The position numbers were made by a program, and so were the translations under genes. From contig OX637337.1 in assembly GCA_951799405.1 (NCBI GenBank), positions 13,018,347-13,082,346 of the forward strand: a DNA stretch of 64,000 bases, read 5' to 3'. The stretch comes from Agapetus fuscipes. Taxonomy: Eukaryota > Arthropoda > Insecta > Trichoptera > Glossosomatidae. Shown here one piece after another: positions 10,873 through 21,639 of this stretch. How positions within the stretch are numbered: the stretch's first letter is position 1; the number at the start of each line of letters is the position of its first letter. The notes beneath the pieces are model-generated. The model searched no databases, had not been told where the DNA came from, and saw only the letters and a program-made list of their open reading frames with translations.

Positions 10873-11023
10873 AATTGACCGATCCGTAGTCTCAGGTTAA
10901 CTCTTCAGACACATGGGTTGGATTCCCAGTGAAGCACGAAATTATCCTAATATTTTAAATATGCTCTTCGCGGGGTTGAAAAATTCATTTGCCTTTACCA
11001 AGTCCAGCCATCACAGGTCCATA
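10873..11023 (+). repeat. SINE-A copy, left part
   Basis: Starts GACCGATCCGTAGTCTCAGG and reaches the CACAGGTCCATA block, where the hAT-type MITE is inserted. The short piece after the MITE (11464-11508, ending GCGCTGTTTGCAC) is probably the rest of this SINE. Confidence 0.75.
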
Positions 11024-11455
11024 CAGTGTTGCCACCTTAGCCCTTTTGGGGCTAGATCTAGCACTTTTTACTGTAGGTGAACTCGTTGTTTAATGATTTA
11101 GCCCGAAAAGGGCTATCTAGCCCTTTTCATTTACTTCAAAATATTGTAGGAAAATCTGAAATTTGCGCCATGCTAACATCGCCATAACATCGAACTTTCG
11201 CGAACTTAATGATTCTAAACGGAAAATTTGTTAATTTTAGTTTGTAAAATAACTAATATTTTTAATTTTTGAACCTAATTTTGAAAAAAAATATTGTGAT
11301 TCAAACTAAAAAATAAATACAAAATTGAAATCATTAGTCCAGGTATTTTTTTAGCCTTTTTTTACAACAACTCTTTTTGTGCTCCTTTTAGCCCGATCTA
11401 GCCCTTTTTAGCTTCTTCAATTGCCCCCATTACTAAAACTAAGGTGGCAACACTG
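11024..11455. mobile_element. hAT-type MITE with perfect 8-bp target duplication
   Basis: Terminal inverted repeats read CAGTGTTGCCACCTTAG at the left and CTAAGGTGGCAACACTG at the right. GGTCCATA flanks both ends exactly (11016-11023 and 11456-11463). Eight-bp duplications and CAGTG termini are the hAT signature. The interior (432 bp total) has repeated AGCCCTTTT/AAAAGGGCT motifs and no transposase, so it is non-autonomous. It inserted into a SINE-A copy. Confidence 0.93.
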
Positions 11456-11508
11456 GGTCCATACAGTCTTATTGCTTTTTCATACGATCCGCGCTGTTTG
11501 CACTGCCA

Positions 11509-11753
11509 GTACCCTTAGTACGAGTTGAAAAACTTGAGTAATGTAAAGTTTACGGCAATAATTATTAAAGAATGATTTCCCCCAAAATCTGCCGTTTTTG
11601 TTTGTTTGAACTTGATTTTCTTCATCACTGTGACTCTTTTGCTAATACCATAAAGTGTAAGAAACAAAAACGGCAGATTTTGGGAGAAATCACTCTTTAA
11701 TATTTTCCGTAAACTTTACTTTTCTCAAGTTTTGCAACTCGTACTAAGGGTAC
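11509..11753. mobile_element. Foldback MITE, copy B (both ends intact)
   Basis: Runs from GTACCCTTAGTACGAGTTG to its complement ending CTAAGGGTAC. About 100 bp of each side pair with the other side. The loop (CTTGATTTTCTTCATCACTG) is inverted relative to copy A. Target duplication not clear (flanks CCA and AGG). Confidence 0.9.
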
Positions 11754-11809
11754 AGGTAGCCAAAATTAGATCGTATACAAAGACACGCATCTGGTTCTTG
11801 GCACTTTTT

Positions 11810-12012
11810 ATGCAACTACGAATGATGATGATGATGAGTTGATGATTTCTTTATAGCGCCGCTTCGTGATGTAGTCACTCCAAGGGCGCTGCGCTGGTGC
11901 AAACGATGCCAGAAATTTGCTTGTCTTCAGTGCATTCCGGAACTTTCCATGAACGAAGATACGAAGATCGCAGAAGGGTCTTGAAACAAAAACAGCTTTC
12001 ATCAAGTTAATC
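11810..12012 (-). pseudogene. CR1/L2-like LINE 3' end
   Basis: The minus strand encodes FRNALKTSKFLASFAP then a short tail ending in TCATCATCATCAT. This aligns with FKSGLKTCLLRRGYGSAVP and the ATT tail at 41460-41620, placing both in one LINE family. Only the last ~60 codons and the 3' UTR are present. Confidence 0.65.
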
Positions 12013-12013
12013 A

Positions 12014-12186
12014 TTTAAGTTTCAAAGATATATTGACACTTAAGATTCATGATTTATGCGTGCCTACAAGCAGACACGTGTAAGTTCACGCTTACACATG
12101 ATACATTCGTACAAACAAAATAAATATATGAATCTCAAATGAACATTGACCTTGCAACTCTTGCCGCCCTTCCTGAAACAGGCTTG
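12014..12186 (-). repeat. T250 copy, 5' part missing
   Basis: Minus-strand T250 (AAGCAGACACGTGTAAGTTC, AATCTCAAATGAACATTG). It stops at the CCTGAAACAGG block. Confidence 0.8.
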
Positions 12187-12189
12187 GCA

Positions 12190-13605
12190 TTGGCATGGAG
12201 AACAAATTTTTACATACAGACATACACGGCAAGGAACTTCATCGTATTATTTATTTGCACGTCAGCCCCCCCTGTTGTGGCGCCCGTGTGTCTCAGTTCC
12301 CGCGCTTGCCTACAGCGTGATCAGGTTTTAACTCCACAATGAGTTTTAGAGCAGCTTTATATTTGCACTTCAAAGTATTTGCCGTGTAATGGATTGTGAC
12401 AGGACCGCATCTCAAAATGTATCTCTACAATAAAATACAATTCCAAAAATTATACCAATGAGGAAAGTTGTACATTTTCACCTTTATTGTCGGTTTTGCA
12501 TGTAATTTTTTGGGCTAGATTCTAACCCAAAAAAAATCCTCTAACCTTTAGAACACATTCTATCTGTGAATTTTTTATCTTCCGTCGTTTTGCTTGTACG
12601 ATTGGAAAACGTTCTTTTTTTCTACGGTATATTGATTACGTAAAACTAAAACCATTTACCATGAAGAAAACGTAAACTTTACAATATTCATTCCAATTTG
12701 TTGTTGATAATAATGTCTCTTACTTAATTATTTATTTTCATTCTTAGACGCAGAAAAACTTGTATTGGCCGCCAAAACTTCCGTCATCTTTTTAATTCAG
12801 TAGGTTTAATCAGCTGTCAGCATAAGAGGTTAGTGCAATATTAATTATTTACTTCCTGCCATTATTAATTAAACATTATGGTACTTCTTAAACTTTGATG
12901 CTAGATAATTTAATTATTTGTTTAAACTTATTTGTGTATTTACTACCCATTTTACTTGTAAAACGCTTTTCAGCCGTCAATATAAATAAAAATATTTTTC
13001 AACGATCTATTTTCTAAGTCCTCGTCTGCTCACTAAAAGCAGTGCCGTAACTTTATACTCCCCATAAGTGTACCTTGTACTACATCCCTCGCGATCGGGA
13101 TTTGTATGAACACCCTGTGTGTGGGGGAGGGGGGGATTTTTACCGCAGCAGGGTTGAAATATATACACGCCAACAAATAACCCTTTAACAACCACATCAA
13201 AGTGGAGATTATAATGGAATCAAATGTAGGAAAGAACTTGGATGGATTTGTGACATTTCAATTGGTGACGCTTTTTTTTATCTCTATTGAAAATAAGGAT
13301 TTTTTTTTTTTAAATAAGGAATGCCTGTTTCTGTCCAGGTAAATATAGGTTGATGAATTACATTCCTCTTTACGACTGTATTAAAAAAATAAGTAAGACT
13401 GTCGAAGTGTGCAAATAAATGGGTTCTGTGTGCCAATGTTACAGTTTCTTGAATAACAATATAAGTTTTGTGTTGAAATGTGGCTTACTCTGAGAAAATT
13501 TAGATTTATAAATGGCTTTTACCTAAGAAAATGTTTTTGTAAAGGAGAAATTTCTTGTTTGTTATCATGAAAATAATAGTTAAACACCCTTGATGGATTC
13601 TTTTT
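12190..13605. other. Unannotated 1.4-kb stretch
   Basis: I see no gene or recognised repeat. Composition is AT-rich with homopolymers (for example T12 near 13300). Confidence 0.35.
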
Positions 13606-13611
13606 GCACTT

Positions 13612-13900
13612 CAAATGAACGTAATCGGAAGGATGTGGGTTCTATTCCCGGTGTAGTACAAGTAAAATAATATATGCTCTTTGTTTGTTGAACAATTCAT
13701 GTGCCTGTAGCAAGGACCGATCACCAAAGGTTCCCAGCCTTACAGCAATTGGATCATGCTGAAGTAATTTGCGCTTTATATAGCGACGACTAAGTTCGCA
13801 GAGGGCTCATGAAATAGGATTCATTTCAGCGCACACAAAATTAATTTCTAAACTTTCAAATAATGATTCAAAAACAGCGCTCACCAAATAAAATCCTAAT
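13612..13900 (+). repeat. SINE-A copy
   Basis: Box B-like GGGTTCTATTCCC near 13637, the block TATGCTCTTTGTTTGTTGAA, then AGCGACGACTAAGTTCGCAG and CAGCGCTCACCAAATAAA near the 3' end. The box A part of the head is eroded. Confidence 0.75.
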
Positions 13901-13917
13901 ATTTCATTATTTTAATT

Positions 13918-14038
13918 TGAACCTTTTCGGTAGCTTGTATGATTTTGGGTTTGAAAGAAACATAAAAACACTCTAGTTAGGGATTGAACTCTAGCCCTCT
14001 GGCTGTTAGCGCGAGCTTCTACCAACTGAGCTGTCGGC
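13918..14038 (-). repeat. SINE-B head fragment
   Basis: Minus strand: CCGACAGCTCAGTTGGTAGA, then GGCTAGAGTTCAATCCC and TTTCTTTCAAACCCAAAATC. The 3' two-thirds of SINE-B are absent. Confidence 0.75.
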
Positions 14039-14039
14039 T

Positions 14040-14630
14040 GTGAAGCATGTGGAAAAATGTGAATGTTACGGCTTAAAAATTCCAGAAATAAGGCAGGGGA
14101 CGTCATTCTCATGGCAAACCTCACATTACACCAAATCATCATAAATGCACTGTTATTGCAAGCTACAACCGCTTGTTGTTCTATGTCACCAGTGCGGTAA
14201 CCTGACAAATTGCAACAATTAAAAATGTAGATACAATAAATGGATAACCCGTCCATAATGCCTGAATAATCATTTGTAAATCTTCGATTTAAAAGGCAGC
14301 CGCATAACCTAAAAAAATGTCGTTACATAAAACATTTTTGAAATCGTGGTTTCCTTATATTATTGTAAATATTTTTGTTTTATTCTATTTTGGAGATTAG
14401 CTATTTTCTGTGAATTAAAAAATGATTCTATTTTTAATTTAACACAAAACGAATGAAATTCTTCATCTGGGTCTGACCGTAGTTCAAAGATATTTTTTTA
14501 ACGTAAGCAAGTAAAAAAATATATATAACCTATGGACTATGGTCAAAACTCCGCAGAACAAAATTTCAAGCATCCATAGTCTCCATGGTAAATAAAAATA
14601 GATTCCCGATAATTAGGAATATTTTCTAGT
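14040..14630. other. Unannotated stretch ending in a shared motif
   Basis: No gene is seen. Its last 40 bp (AAAATAGATTCCCGATAATT to TTTTCTAGT) resemble 30025-30060 and end exactly where a T250 copy begins, so an unidentified repeat may end here. Confidence 0.4.
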
Positions 14631-14815
14631 TCACCCCTGTTTCAGGGAAGGTCGGCAAAAGTTGTGGGGCTTATGTTCATTTGAGGTTTGGATTTTATTT
14701 GTAAGTACACATTCAGCATTTGTAAGCGCGAACTACACTTTTTGGTTTGTGGGCATACATCTGAGAGCTTTAAATGAATATATCCTTGCAACTTAGATTA
14801 TAGATTAGATTATAG
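14631..14815 (+). repeat. T250 copy, first ~70 bp missing
   Basis: From TCACCCCTGTTTCAGGGAAG to the CTTAGATTATAGATTAGATT tail, nearly identical to the same part of the unit at 52758-53007. Confidence 0.88.
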
Positions 14816-14819
14816 ACAG

Positions 14820-15535
14820 CACTGTCAGCCCATACACTTGGCGGTAATGCTGAAGTATGGTGCACTTTAGTGTCTTTTATAACTGCATACTGTATCGAAA
14901 TTATTATGCTCTATGTCTCTAGTATAAAAGATTCCGTTTACTCACGTTGATTGCGTAAATCGAACAAATGTGTCTCTAGGAGTTACATCGTATACTTCAT
15001 ACATTTATGATTTACTCAATCGAAGTGACGTTCAAACAATACTCTGGGTACTGTGTTGTCTTTAACCCGGCGATGTGACATCACAAATATTCCCCAAATT
15101 TCAAATGTTCCGAGTCCATTATTTTTGCCCCCACGCGTTGCCTCACTGTAACGTACAAGAGTTACCTACTTCTGGCTGTCGCACGCCACCGGAAGTGCGC
15201 TCCAAGGAAGTCCGACATTCCCATGGTGAGGTCCGTCGCGCGGCAGAACCATGTAACCACAGATGTCCACAACAAACAACCAATACACCCCTAAATTATA
15301 GGAGAAATGACGTTTTGATTTAATACGCCCCTGTTTAAAACAAATTATGTACTTTAAAAATCAAGGTTCTATGGGAAATGGAGCATACATACATACTCCT
15401 TGGGGAACAGAAAACCTCTAAGTACTGGTACTTGGTATTGCAGGTACCTATATATTTATTTAAGCAGTGTATTTGATACATTATTTTCCTTTATTATTTT
15501 TTTAATGCATTTAAACGCATACCTGTAAGATTTGT
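14820..15535. other. Unannotated stretch
   Basis: No convincing gene. The GC-richer segment 15160-15260 gives an open frame but no recognised protein. Confidence 0.35.
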
Positions 15536-15537
15536 TT

Positions 15538-15775
15538 CTTGACTTGATAGGTTGATACGACACTGACCAAATATTAGGTAAAAATTGGTTCACTTTTGTT
15601 ACGGTCCCCCTGATTCAGGTAAGGGAGTCAGGAATTGTAGGATGTACCTACCTATGTTCATTTGCGATTCGGGTTTTGATTTTGTAAATCCATACGCAGA
15701 ATTTGAGGTAAGGGCAAGCTTATACGCGCCTGCTTGTGGGCATGCATTTAATATGATGCATATCTTTTCAATATA
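15538..15775 (+). repeat. Degenerate T250 copy
   Basis: TTGACTTGATAGGTTGATAC, TGATTCAGGTAAGGGAGTC, TGTTCATTTGCGATTCGGG and CTGCTTGTGGGCATGCAT in family order, with small insertions. Confidence 0.75.
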
Positions 15776-15824
15776 TATAAAATATGTATATGGAACCAAA
15801 CCCCATATTTGCTGCGGCACCCTT

Positions 15825-15902
15825 CCAGGGTGACATAGACCCCCAAGACTCTCAAGAATTGGGAAGCCTCCCGCACAGGATTCCTTAAAAAAAAAAAAAA
15901 CC
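15825..15902 (+). repeat. 3' end of a small poly(A) retroposon
   Basis: CTCTCAAGAATTGGGAAG, CCTCCCGCACAGGATTCCTT and then A14. Same family as the end at 45700-45762. Confidence 0.6.
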
Positions 15903-16130
15903 CATATTTAGTTTAAAATATATATCAGACCTCATTTAAATCAGTAATTCATGTGATCAACCTCACATTAATGAATTAATACCAAATTCAGAAAAATCCA
16001 TTGAAATAATTGAATAATTGAAACATTTGAAGGAATCGAAGGAAGTTAACAAGACGTATAGAAAGAAGTCGAGAACACTCTGAAGACGCCTTAACCACCC
16101 TCAGGAAAACAACAGAGTCACACTATAAAA

Positions 16131-16460
16131 CGTAATTCGCAAGACTCAACTAAACTACACATATAGTATAACTTCTTGCCGCATTAACATTTCGCATGTG
16201 GCGAGTGAAACCTATTTATTTTTACAGGTGTGTGGGGGCCGGCCTCGCGCCAACCACTGCATTTGAAGTAGGGGTTTCCCAGCTCCGGAGCGGCTGGTAC
16301 TCATTTCTTGTGAAAGCTGCGTTCACCTTGCCGGTATTTTATTTTGGGGTTTGAAATTAACATCGCAACAGAAAATCATTCCTGACGCCCTCGGTGGGAT
16401 TCGAACCCGAGCTCGCGGCATGGAATGCAAGCCCTCTACCAACTGAGCTATCGACCGGAC
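16131..16460 (-). repeat. SINE-B reference copy (best preserved)
   Basis: The minus strand starts at 16460 with GTCCGGTCGATAGCTCAGTT, a tRNA-like box A region. A good box B follows, GGGTTCGAATCCCACC. Then come a body with TTTCAAACCCCAAAATAAAA and GGGAAACCCCTACTTCAA, and the 3' part ACTCGCCACATGCGAAATG to a GTAGTTTAGTTGAG end. About 330 bp. The head looks like a tRNA gene, but the continuation and the many copies identify a SINE. Confidence 0.88.
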
Positions 16461-16978
16461 TAAAGATGATATTAGAAGTTGTTCCCACAAGTTGTCCATC
16501 TCTCTTCCCCCTCATTTAATTACTGCGCACCCTTGATCACGCCTCCTCCTCCCGGGCTATTCACCATCGGCGAGACACTTGCACACTTGTAATGTCGCTC
16601 TTACATCAGTCACCCCGCCACTCACGCACTAGAGACTCTGGCCACCCCTGCCATCATACAAATGGCGGTGATCAATGGAGGAGAAGCAGATCATGATGGC
16701 TCGTAGACTGGTGGGTATTTCTCAGAATAGATATTGGAAGGTACCGTTTCAAATCAAAGCAAGCAATCCGCAAGAAAAGCCGGGTCATGTTTTCAATCTT
16801 CCTGCAACGTACATATATAAAGTGGAATCATTTAATTTTACAGAAAAGGACTTATAAGAATAAAAATCATTTAAAATGGACTCGGCACAATAAAAAATCC
16901 CTCGACGTTTTTTTACGTCACAGTAATGAATCAGTTTTTTTTTTTTTTTTAGTTATCAGTTATTTATTTGTCATGTAT
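16461..16978. other. Unannotated stretch
   Basis: No gene is supported. Short open frames at 16675-16990 have no recognised domain. A T run lies at about 16934-16950. Confidence 0.35.
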
Positions 16979-16981
16979 GTT

Positions 16982-17233
16982 CCTTGACTTATAGGTTGGT
17001 ATGCGGCTGACCACCCATACGGTAAAAAATGTGTTTACTTTGCCAATGTCACCCCTGTTTCAGGGAAGGACGGCAAGAGTTGCAGGGCTTATGTTCATTT
17101 GAGATTGGGTTTTTATATTGTAGGTTCACATGCGGCATGTGTTAGCGCGAAATTATACATGTCTGCTTGTGGGAATGCATTATATATAAATCTTAAATGA
17201 TATATATCTTTGCAGCTTAGATTAGATTAGATA
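16982..17233 (+). repeat. T250 copy, complete
   Basis: CCTTGACTTATAGGTTGG to AGCTTAGATTAGATTAGA. It belongs to the subfamily with GTTCACATGCGGCATGTG. Confidence 0.92.
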
Positions 17234-17510
17234 TGTTTAGATCAGCATTGTGAAACTGGATGAGACTAAAATTTACATCCAAAAAATAGCAAATCAAAAC
17301 CCACTTTTAGTTGCGAGTATCTGTGCAAGTCAATCTGTAAAAGAAATTTGTCATTGAATGTTGAACAGTTGTATAGTTTCACTAATAAATTGACTTCACA
17401 TTTAAAGTATCCTTTGGCTTTGATACGTCGTCCCCCATAATATTTTTACAATTGGATTCTCGATAACCAAGATGTTTTTTTATTTTACATCACGGACTCG
17501 GAACATTTTT
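17234..17510. other. Unannotated stretch
   Basis: No gene or repeat recognised. Confidence 0.3.
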
Positions 17511-17650
17511 TAATATACATTTTTCTCGGCGAGCAAACCTCAGTCTTGTATGGCACTGTCGTCCTTAGCAACCAATGTCAAAATACTTGTTTGCATTTTC
17601 TCATGCAACCCGGCTGAGTGACACAACAATATTGTCCACATGGCGATTTG
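17511..17650 (+). repeat. R-X repeat copy
   Basis: TTTTTCTCGGCGAGCAAAC, AGTCTTGTATGGCACTG, TTAGCAACCAATG and CAACCCGGCTGAGTGAC align in order with 18340-18475. No open frame. Family type unknown; possibly a MITE. Confidence 0.6.
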
Positions 17651-18339
17651 TGTGGAATACATGCCGGTGACAGTTGTCCTAGATGCAGAGCGTAGCGCTT
17701 TAGGATTTTTTTAAATCTACCCAAATAATATTGTATTGAATTTACGACTGGCTGGCCTAAGACCAGTAAAGTAACATCACATTTTTTCCTACCTTAACTT
17801 TACCGTATTTCTTCCTACAATAGTGTTTCAATTCATCAAAAAAATACAACAAAATCCAATAAACAAGACAATTCATTTGATCTTCTTTTTAACCCTTTCC
17901 CGTGGGTTTTATTGTACCAAATAAAAAGTAAATACTTCTCCAACCTCGGCCCCTGATGTGTGACACATTTAAAAACCAGTTGATGAACACGCCGCTCTAT
18001 CGGGTCAGGTAATTGCATTTACACGCTGATTATACATTTTACACCCTCAAACAGTTAACAGGAGTACATGAGGTGTGGAGAGAAATAGGTACCTACTTGC
18101 GAGGACACGTGGGAGGAAGTGGTGATGATTTGACACCCTTGTGGACACGTGTCTGATCAGTAGACCGAAACAACGACACCTGGCAGGAAAACGGATTCAG
18201 TTTTGATTGTTTCAAAGAGAAATCAACCATAAAACAAAGTTATTCATTATGAAATACACAAAAAACAAAGAAAAAAACTTTGTGTGCGCTTTTTTGTGTA
18301 AATCACACTTCAACAGCCCTCTTTTAAACACAATCAATT
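17651..18339. other. Unannotated stretch
   Basis: No gene is seen. The segment 18280-18318 resembles a SINE-A tail on the minus strand (GTGTAAATCACACTTCAA). Confidence 0.35.
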
Positions 18340-18475
18340 TTAAATTAGGAACTTTTTTCTCGGTGAGCAGTCTTGTATGGGACTGCCGTCCGTGGCAACC
18401 AATCACAAAATAATTATTAGCCTTTCCCCTAGCAACCCGACCGGTCGTCGTGACGTCACAATTCACGTTACGTTT
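18340..18475 (+). repeat. R-X repeat copy
   Basis: Same block order as at 17511-17650, here with GTGGCAACCAATCAC, CTAGCAACCCGACCGG and a GTGACGTCAC palindrome. A third diverged copy is at 20385-20515. Confidence 0.6.
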
Positions 18476-18689
18476 ATGTCAATTCATGAGCTGAGTCCAT
18501 TTGTTGCATAGATTTGACAAATAATTAAAATTTAAAATGTCGTATAAAATAACTGGACGAAAAATAGCGAAGGCTATTTATTTCATTGGTAATGCCACTT
18601 TAATAAATAGTCCCTTCATTGCCAGTATTAAAAAATATTATCCTTATTTAATTCACATTTAAATCAATTTAACTTAACCATGTTTTATA

Positions 18690-18870
18690 CCACCCCTGTT
18701 TCAGGGAATGTCGGCAAGAGTTGCAGGGCTTATGTTCATTTGAGGTTTGGATTTTATTTGTAAGTACACAATCAGCATTTGTAAGCGCGAACTACACGTG
18801 TTTGTTTGTGGGTATACATCTGAGAGCTTTGAATGAATATATCCTTGCAACTTAGATTATAGATTATATA
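18690..18870 (+). repeat. T250 copy, first ~70 bp missing
   Basis: From CACCCCTGTTTCAGGGAATG to CTTAGATTATAGATTATA. It truncates at almost the same place as the copy at 14631. Confidence 0.88.
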
Positions 18871-18879
18871 TATATAGAT

Positions 18880-19383
18880 GTTTGATTTGATGACGGGAAT
18901 TATGTAGATTGTTTTACCTACATCAAAAGTATTAACAAGTTTAAAAAAATAATATACTTAAAATTTTTTTTTTTAAATAATAGGAGTTTGACATGAAATA
19001 TTAAATACAAAAATATTTATTGTGTATCACTCGATGCGCAAACCTACACCAAACATTAATTTCCGCACCCAAGGATTTCAAACCGACCAAAATTTCCGTA
19101 AAAACCTCTATCTACTTTGACAAAGAAGTTGAAATTTCCGATATTTTACTACACATCTACGTGCGTGTTCATTTTACTTATCTTCTGTAATCTGATGTAG
19201 AAAAAAACGTAATAAAAGGCAATTTAACACGAAAACATTTTTTTTCGCCATTTTCAGTTGTCATCTCGGTAGGTATCAACTATGTTTATCAAATTGGCTT
19301 ACAAAAATAAAAATAACATATTTAATATGACGGTAATTAACATGGAATGATTTTGATCCTGGTAGTACCTACTGTTTACTGTT
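18880..19383. other. Unannotated AT-rich stretch
   Basis: No gene or recognised repeat. Confidence 0.3.
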
Positions 19384-19696
19384 GTTGCCATGGCAACGGA
19401 TGGCTCACTAGTGATGTATAAGAGTTTGAGTGCTTGATGTTCGACCTTTTTTTCAATAAACCGAAAATAACACTTTGAAAGGATTTCCTTTTCTATTTTG
19501 TTTACAACTTTTAAGCAAAACATTTGAAGGTTTTTAAAGTACAATCAATTATATTTTCGGAATAAGTTTTGCTCGTAAAAGTACCATAATCCCGTATGAA
19601 AGATTCGATATAAGTGATGAAGTAGCTTCATCATGAAAAATCGAAAATCCCTATAACCTTACACATCACTACAAAAGAAGCAGTTGCCATGGCAAC
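19384..19696. mobile_element. MITE-like element bounded by GTTGCCATGGCAAC
   Basis: The perfect 14-bp palindrome GTTGCCATGGCAAC sits at 19384-19397 and 19683-19696. Inside each is an inverted pair: TAGTGATGTATAAG near 19409 and CTTACACATCACTA near 19659. The whole 313 bp thus has inverted ends of about 45 bp. No coding capacity. The palindrome also matches the RFX X-box pattern, but the symmetric context favours a transposon end. Confidence 0.55.
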
Positions 19697-19699
19697 GAT

Positions 19700-20384
19700 A
19701 TAAACAACACCGCCTAAAGTTTGCAACTAAATAATAATTTAATTCATAGAATTAAAAAAAACACTAGATTCATAACTTTGATAAACTTAAATAATTAAGG
19801 AAAAATCAAGACATATCTAAGTTATTTATATTTATAAGTAAAAATAATGTTGTAACTTGTTTTTGTCAAACAATAAAGATAATATTTAGACGTCATCCCG
19901 CGCTTTTTTTATATCTCTACAATTTATTTTGATTCCTTTCTCAATCAATCACACAACCATATTCTTAATCCACCTTATTAAGGGGGACTTACAATCATCA
20001 ATGACTTGACACATATGTATGTGGTATTTAAAAGAAACATAATGACGTTCGCACATTTGAAAAAGTGAAAAATAATGTGACGCCACAAAGTCGGGTTGCT
20101 AGGATTAAGGCTAACTAAAATTTTGTTTTTGGTTGCTCAGGACGTTAAATAGAACTGTGGCATATTTCGCCCTTCGAGATTTTTTTTTATTAGTAATATC
20201 ACTGCTCCAACGCTCCAAATGACTTAAGTTTGAGAGGATTTTCTCCATTCCCGAAGAAGCAGGTTCTAATTTTATAAGCAGATTTAGAAGATCTCCCTGA
20301 TTTAAAATAATAAAATAAATATATTACAACATATTCGTAACTAAGAAAGAATAAGGTCTACAACTACCATTAAAGTTGGAAAGA
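19700..20384. other. Unannotated AT-rich stretch
   Basis: No gene. A GTGACGCCACAAAGTCGGGT segment at about 20077-20110 (then TGCTAGG) looks like an R-X end on the minus strand. Confidence 0.35.
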
Positions 20385-20515
20385 TGTTCTAAATTAGCTT
20401 TCATCTCAGCGGGAAAGCGATACAGGACTAGCGTCATTCAGCCAATAACGAAATAATATATTTAATCTTTTTCCGTATCAACCCATTTGTGTAACATCGC
20501 AACTTTTCTGACTAG
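20385..20515 (+). repeat. Diverged R-X repeat copy
   Basis: CATCTCAGCGGGAAAGCG, CAGCCAATAACG, ATCAACCCATTTGTGTAAC follow the block order of the copies at 17.5 and 18.4 kb. Confidence 0.45.
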
Positions 20516-20600
20516 CTATGTCATTTGTACAAACTCCATTGAAAATCTTATCATTTATCGTCTTTTGTTCTTTTTCATCCGTTTTTATATCATCAGAGAT

Positions 20601-20838
20601 CTGACTAATAAGTTGGAGTGAGGTTGACCATCTATACTGTAAACAATAGTTTAATTTGCCAACATCATCCCTTTTTCAGGGAAGGTCATCGAAAGTTGCA
20701 GGGTTAATGTTCATTTAAGATTTGGATTTGCAGCATTTGTAAGAAAGAACTTAAATGCGTCTTCTTGTGAGTATACATTGAATATGTTTCGTAAATGTTA
20801 ATGTGCAACATAGATTATAGATTATATATTATAGATTA
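20601..20838 (+). repeat. T250 copy, diverged
   Basis: Starts TGACTAATAAGTTGGAGTGA, contains TTTTTCAGGGAAGGTC and ends with ATAGATTATATATTATAGAT. Confidence 0.8.
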
Positions 20839-20839
20839 G

Positions 20840-21440
20840 CACTGCCACATCGCTGATATGTGTACATCTTACTTTACGCGAAATCCCACATCAAGGACCC
20901 GAACCAACAGTCCTCTGGGATCTCAGCAATCTATATCCCGTCACTCATAGACCCAGAAGTCCCTCCTAGCTCTGGGCCTCCCCCTCTCAGAGCTGGGCCT
21001 CTCTTATAGACCCAGGGGAGCCCCACAACCGCACACTTACTGCGGGACACACAACTTAGGGGAGCTACACCCAGCGTGATGATTGCTGCGAGATAATATA
21101 CTTTTTTGTGATATTGACGGATAAAAAAAAACGAATAAAGTCGACACAAACAAAATGTAATGTTACCTTGCAGGGAAAGAGCTTCTCTTCATATTTTGTT
21201 TTTGATTGTTAACGACCTAGTCACCCTAACTTGTGGAGTATGCTCGCCGAGAAAATTTTGACATTAGGAATTAAGAGATTTCCAACATTCCACACGCAAC
21301 GCTTAGAACAGTTTTTAAAACGTAAAAGATTTTTAAAAAGGACTTTTATGGCCGTTTTTAAGTTGTTTACCTAAGCATTTAGAACCAATCTGCAAACTTC
21401 GGTTAAGAGTGAATATTTTAGTACTTCGTAACTTATTTCA
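20840..21440. other. Unannotated stretch
   Basis: No gene. 20945-21020 has repeated AGACCCAG / GCTGGGCCTC phrases, a short GC-rich imperfect repeat. Confidence 0.35.
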
Positions 21441-21625
21441 ATTAACCATTCAAATACGCACTAATTTTGGGGACCGTGCTTTCCGGTTTGTGGGACTCAT
21501 AGACTATAGAGTATAACAGACTGCCATCCGGAGTGAGGAAGGCAGAATCTTTAACCACGTTTAAAGGAGCACTGAAAGCGTACCTATATAAAATATTTAT
21601 ACCTATTCTAAGAAAAGGCTTCTGA
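21430..21625 (+). pseudogene. CR1/L2-like LINE C-terminal fragment
   Basis: The plus strand encodes TIQIRTNFGDRAFRFVG and, after a frameshift near 21510, YNRLPSGVRKAESLTTFKGA to a stop after ILRKGF. This is the usual C-terminal end of CR1/L2/Jockey-type ORF2 proteins. The open frame on the opposite strand is a shadow. A shorter relative is at 47145-47195. Confidence 0.72.
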
Positions 21626-21639
21626 GGTGTGACACACAC

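Noticed and set aside
16385..16460. tRNA gene on the minus strand
   Set aside because: Head of SINE-B; the same body follows in many copies and the 3' acceptor is missing.
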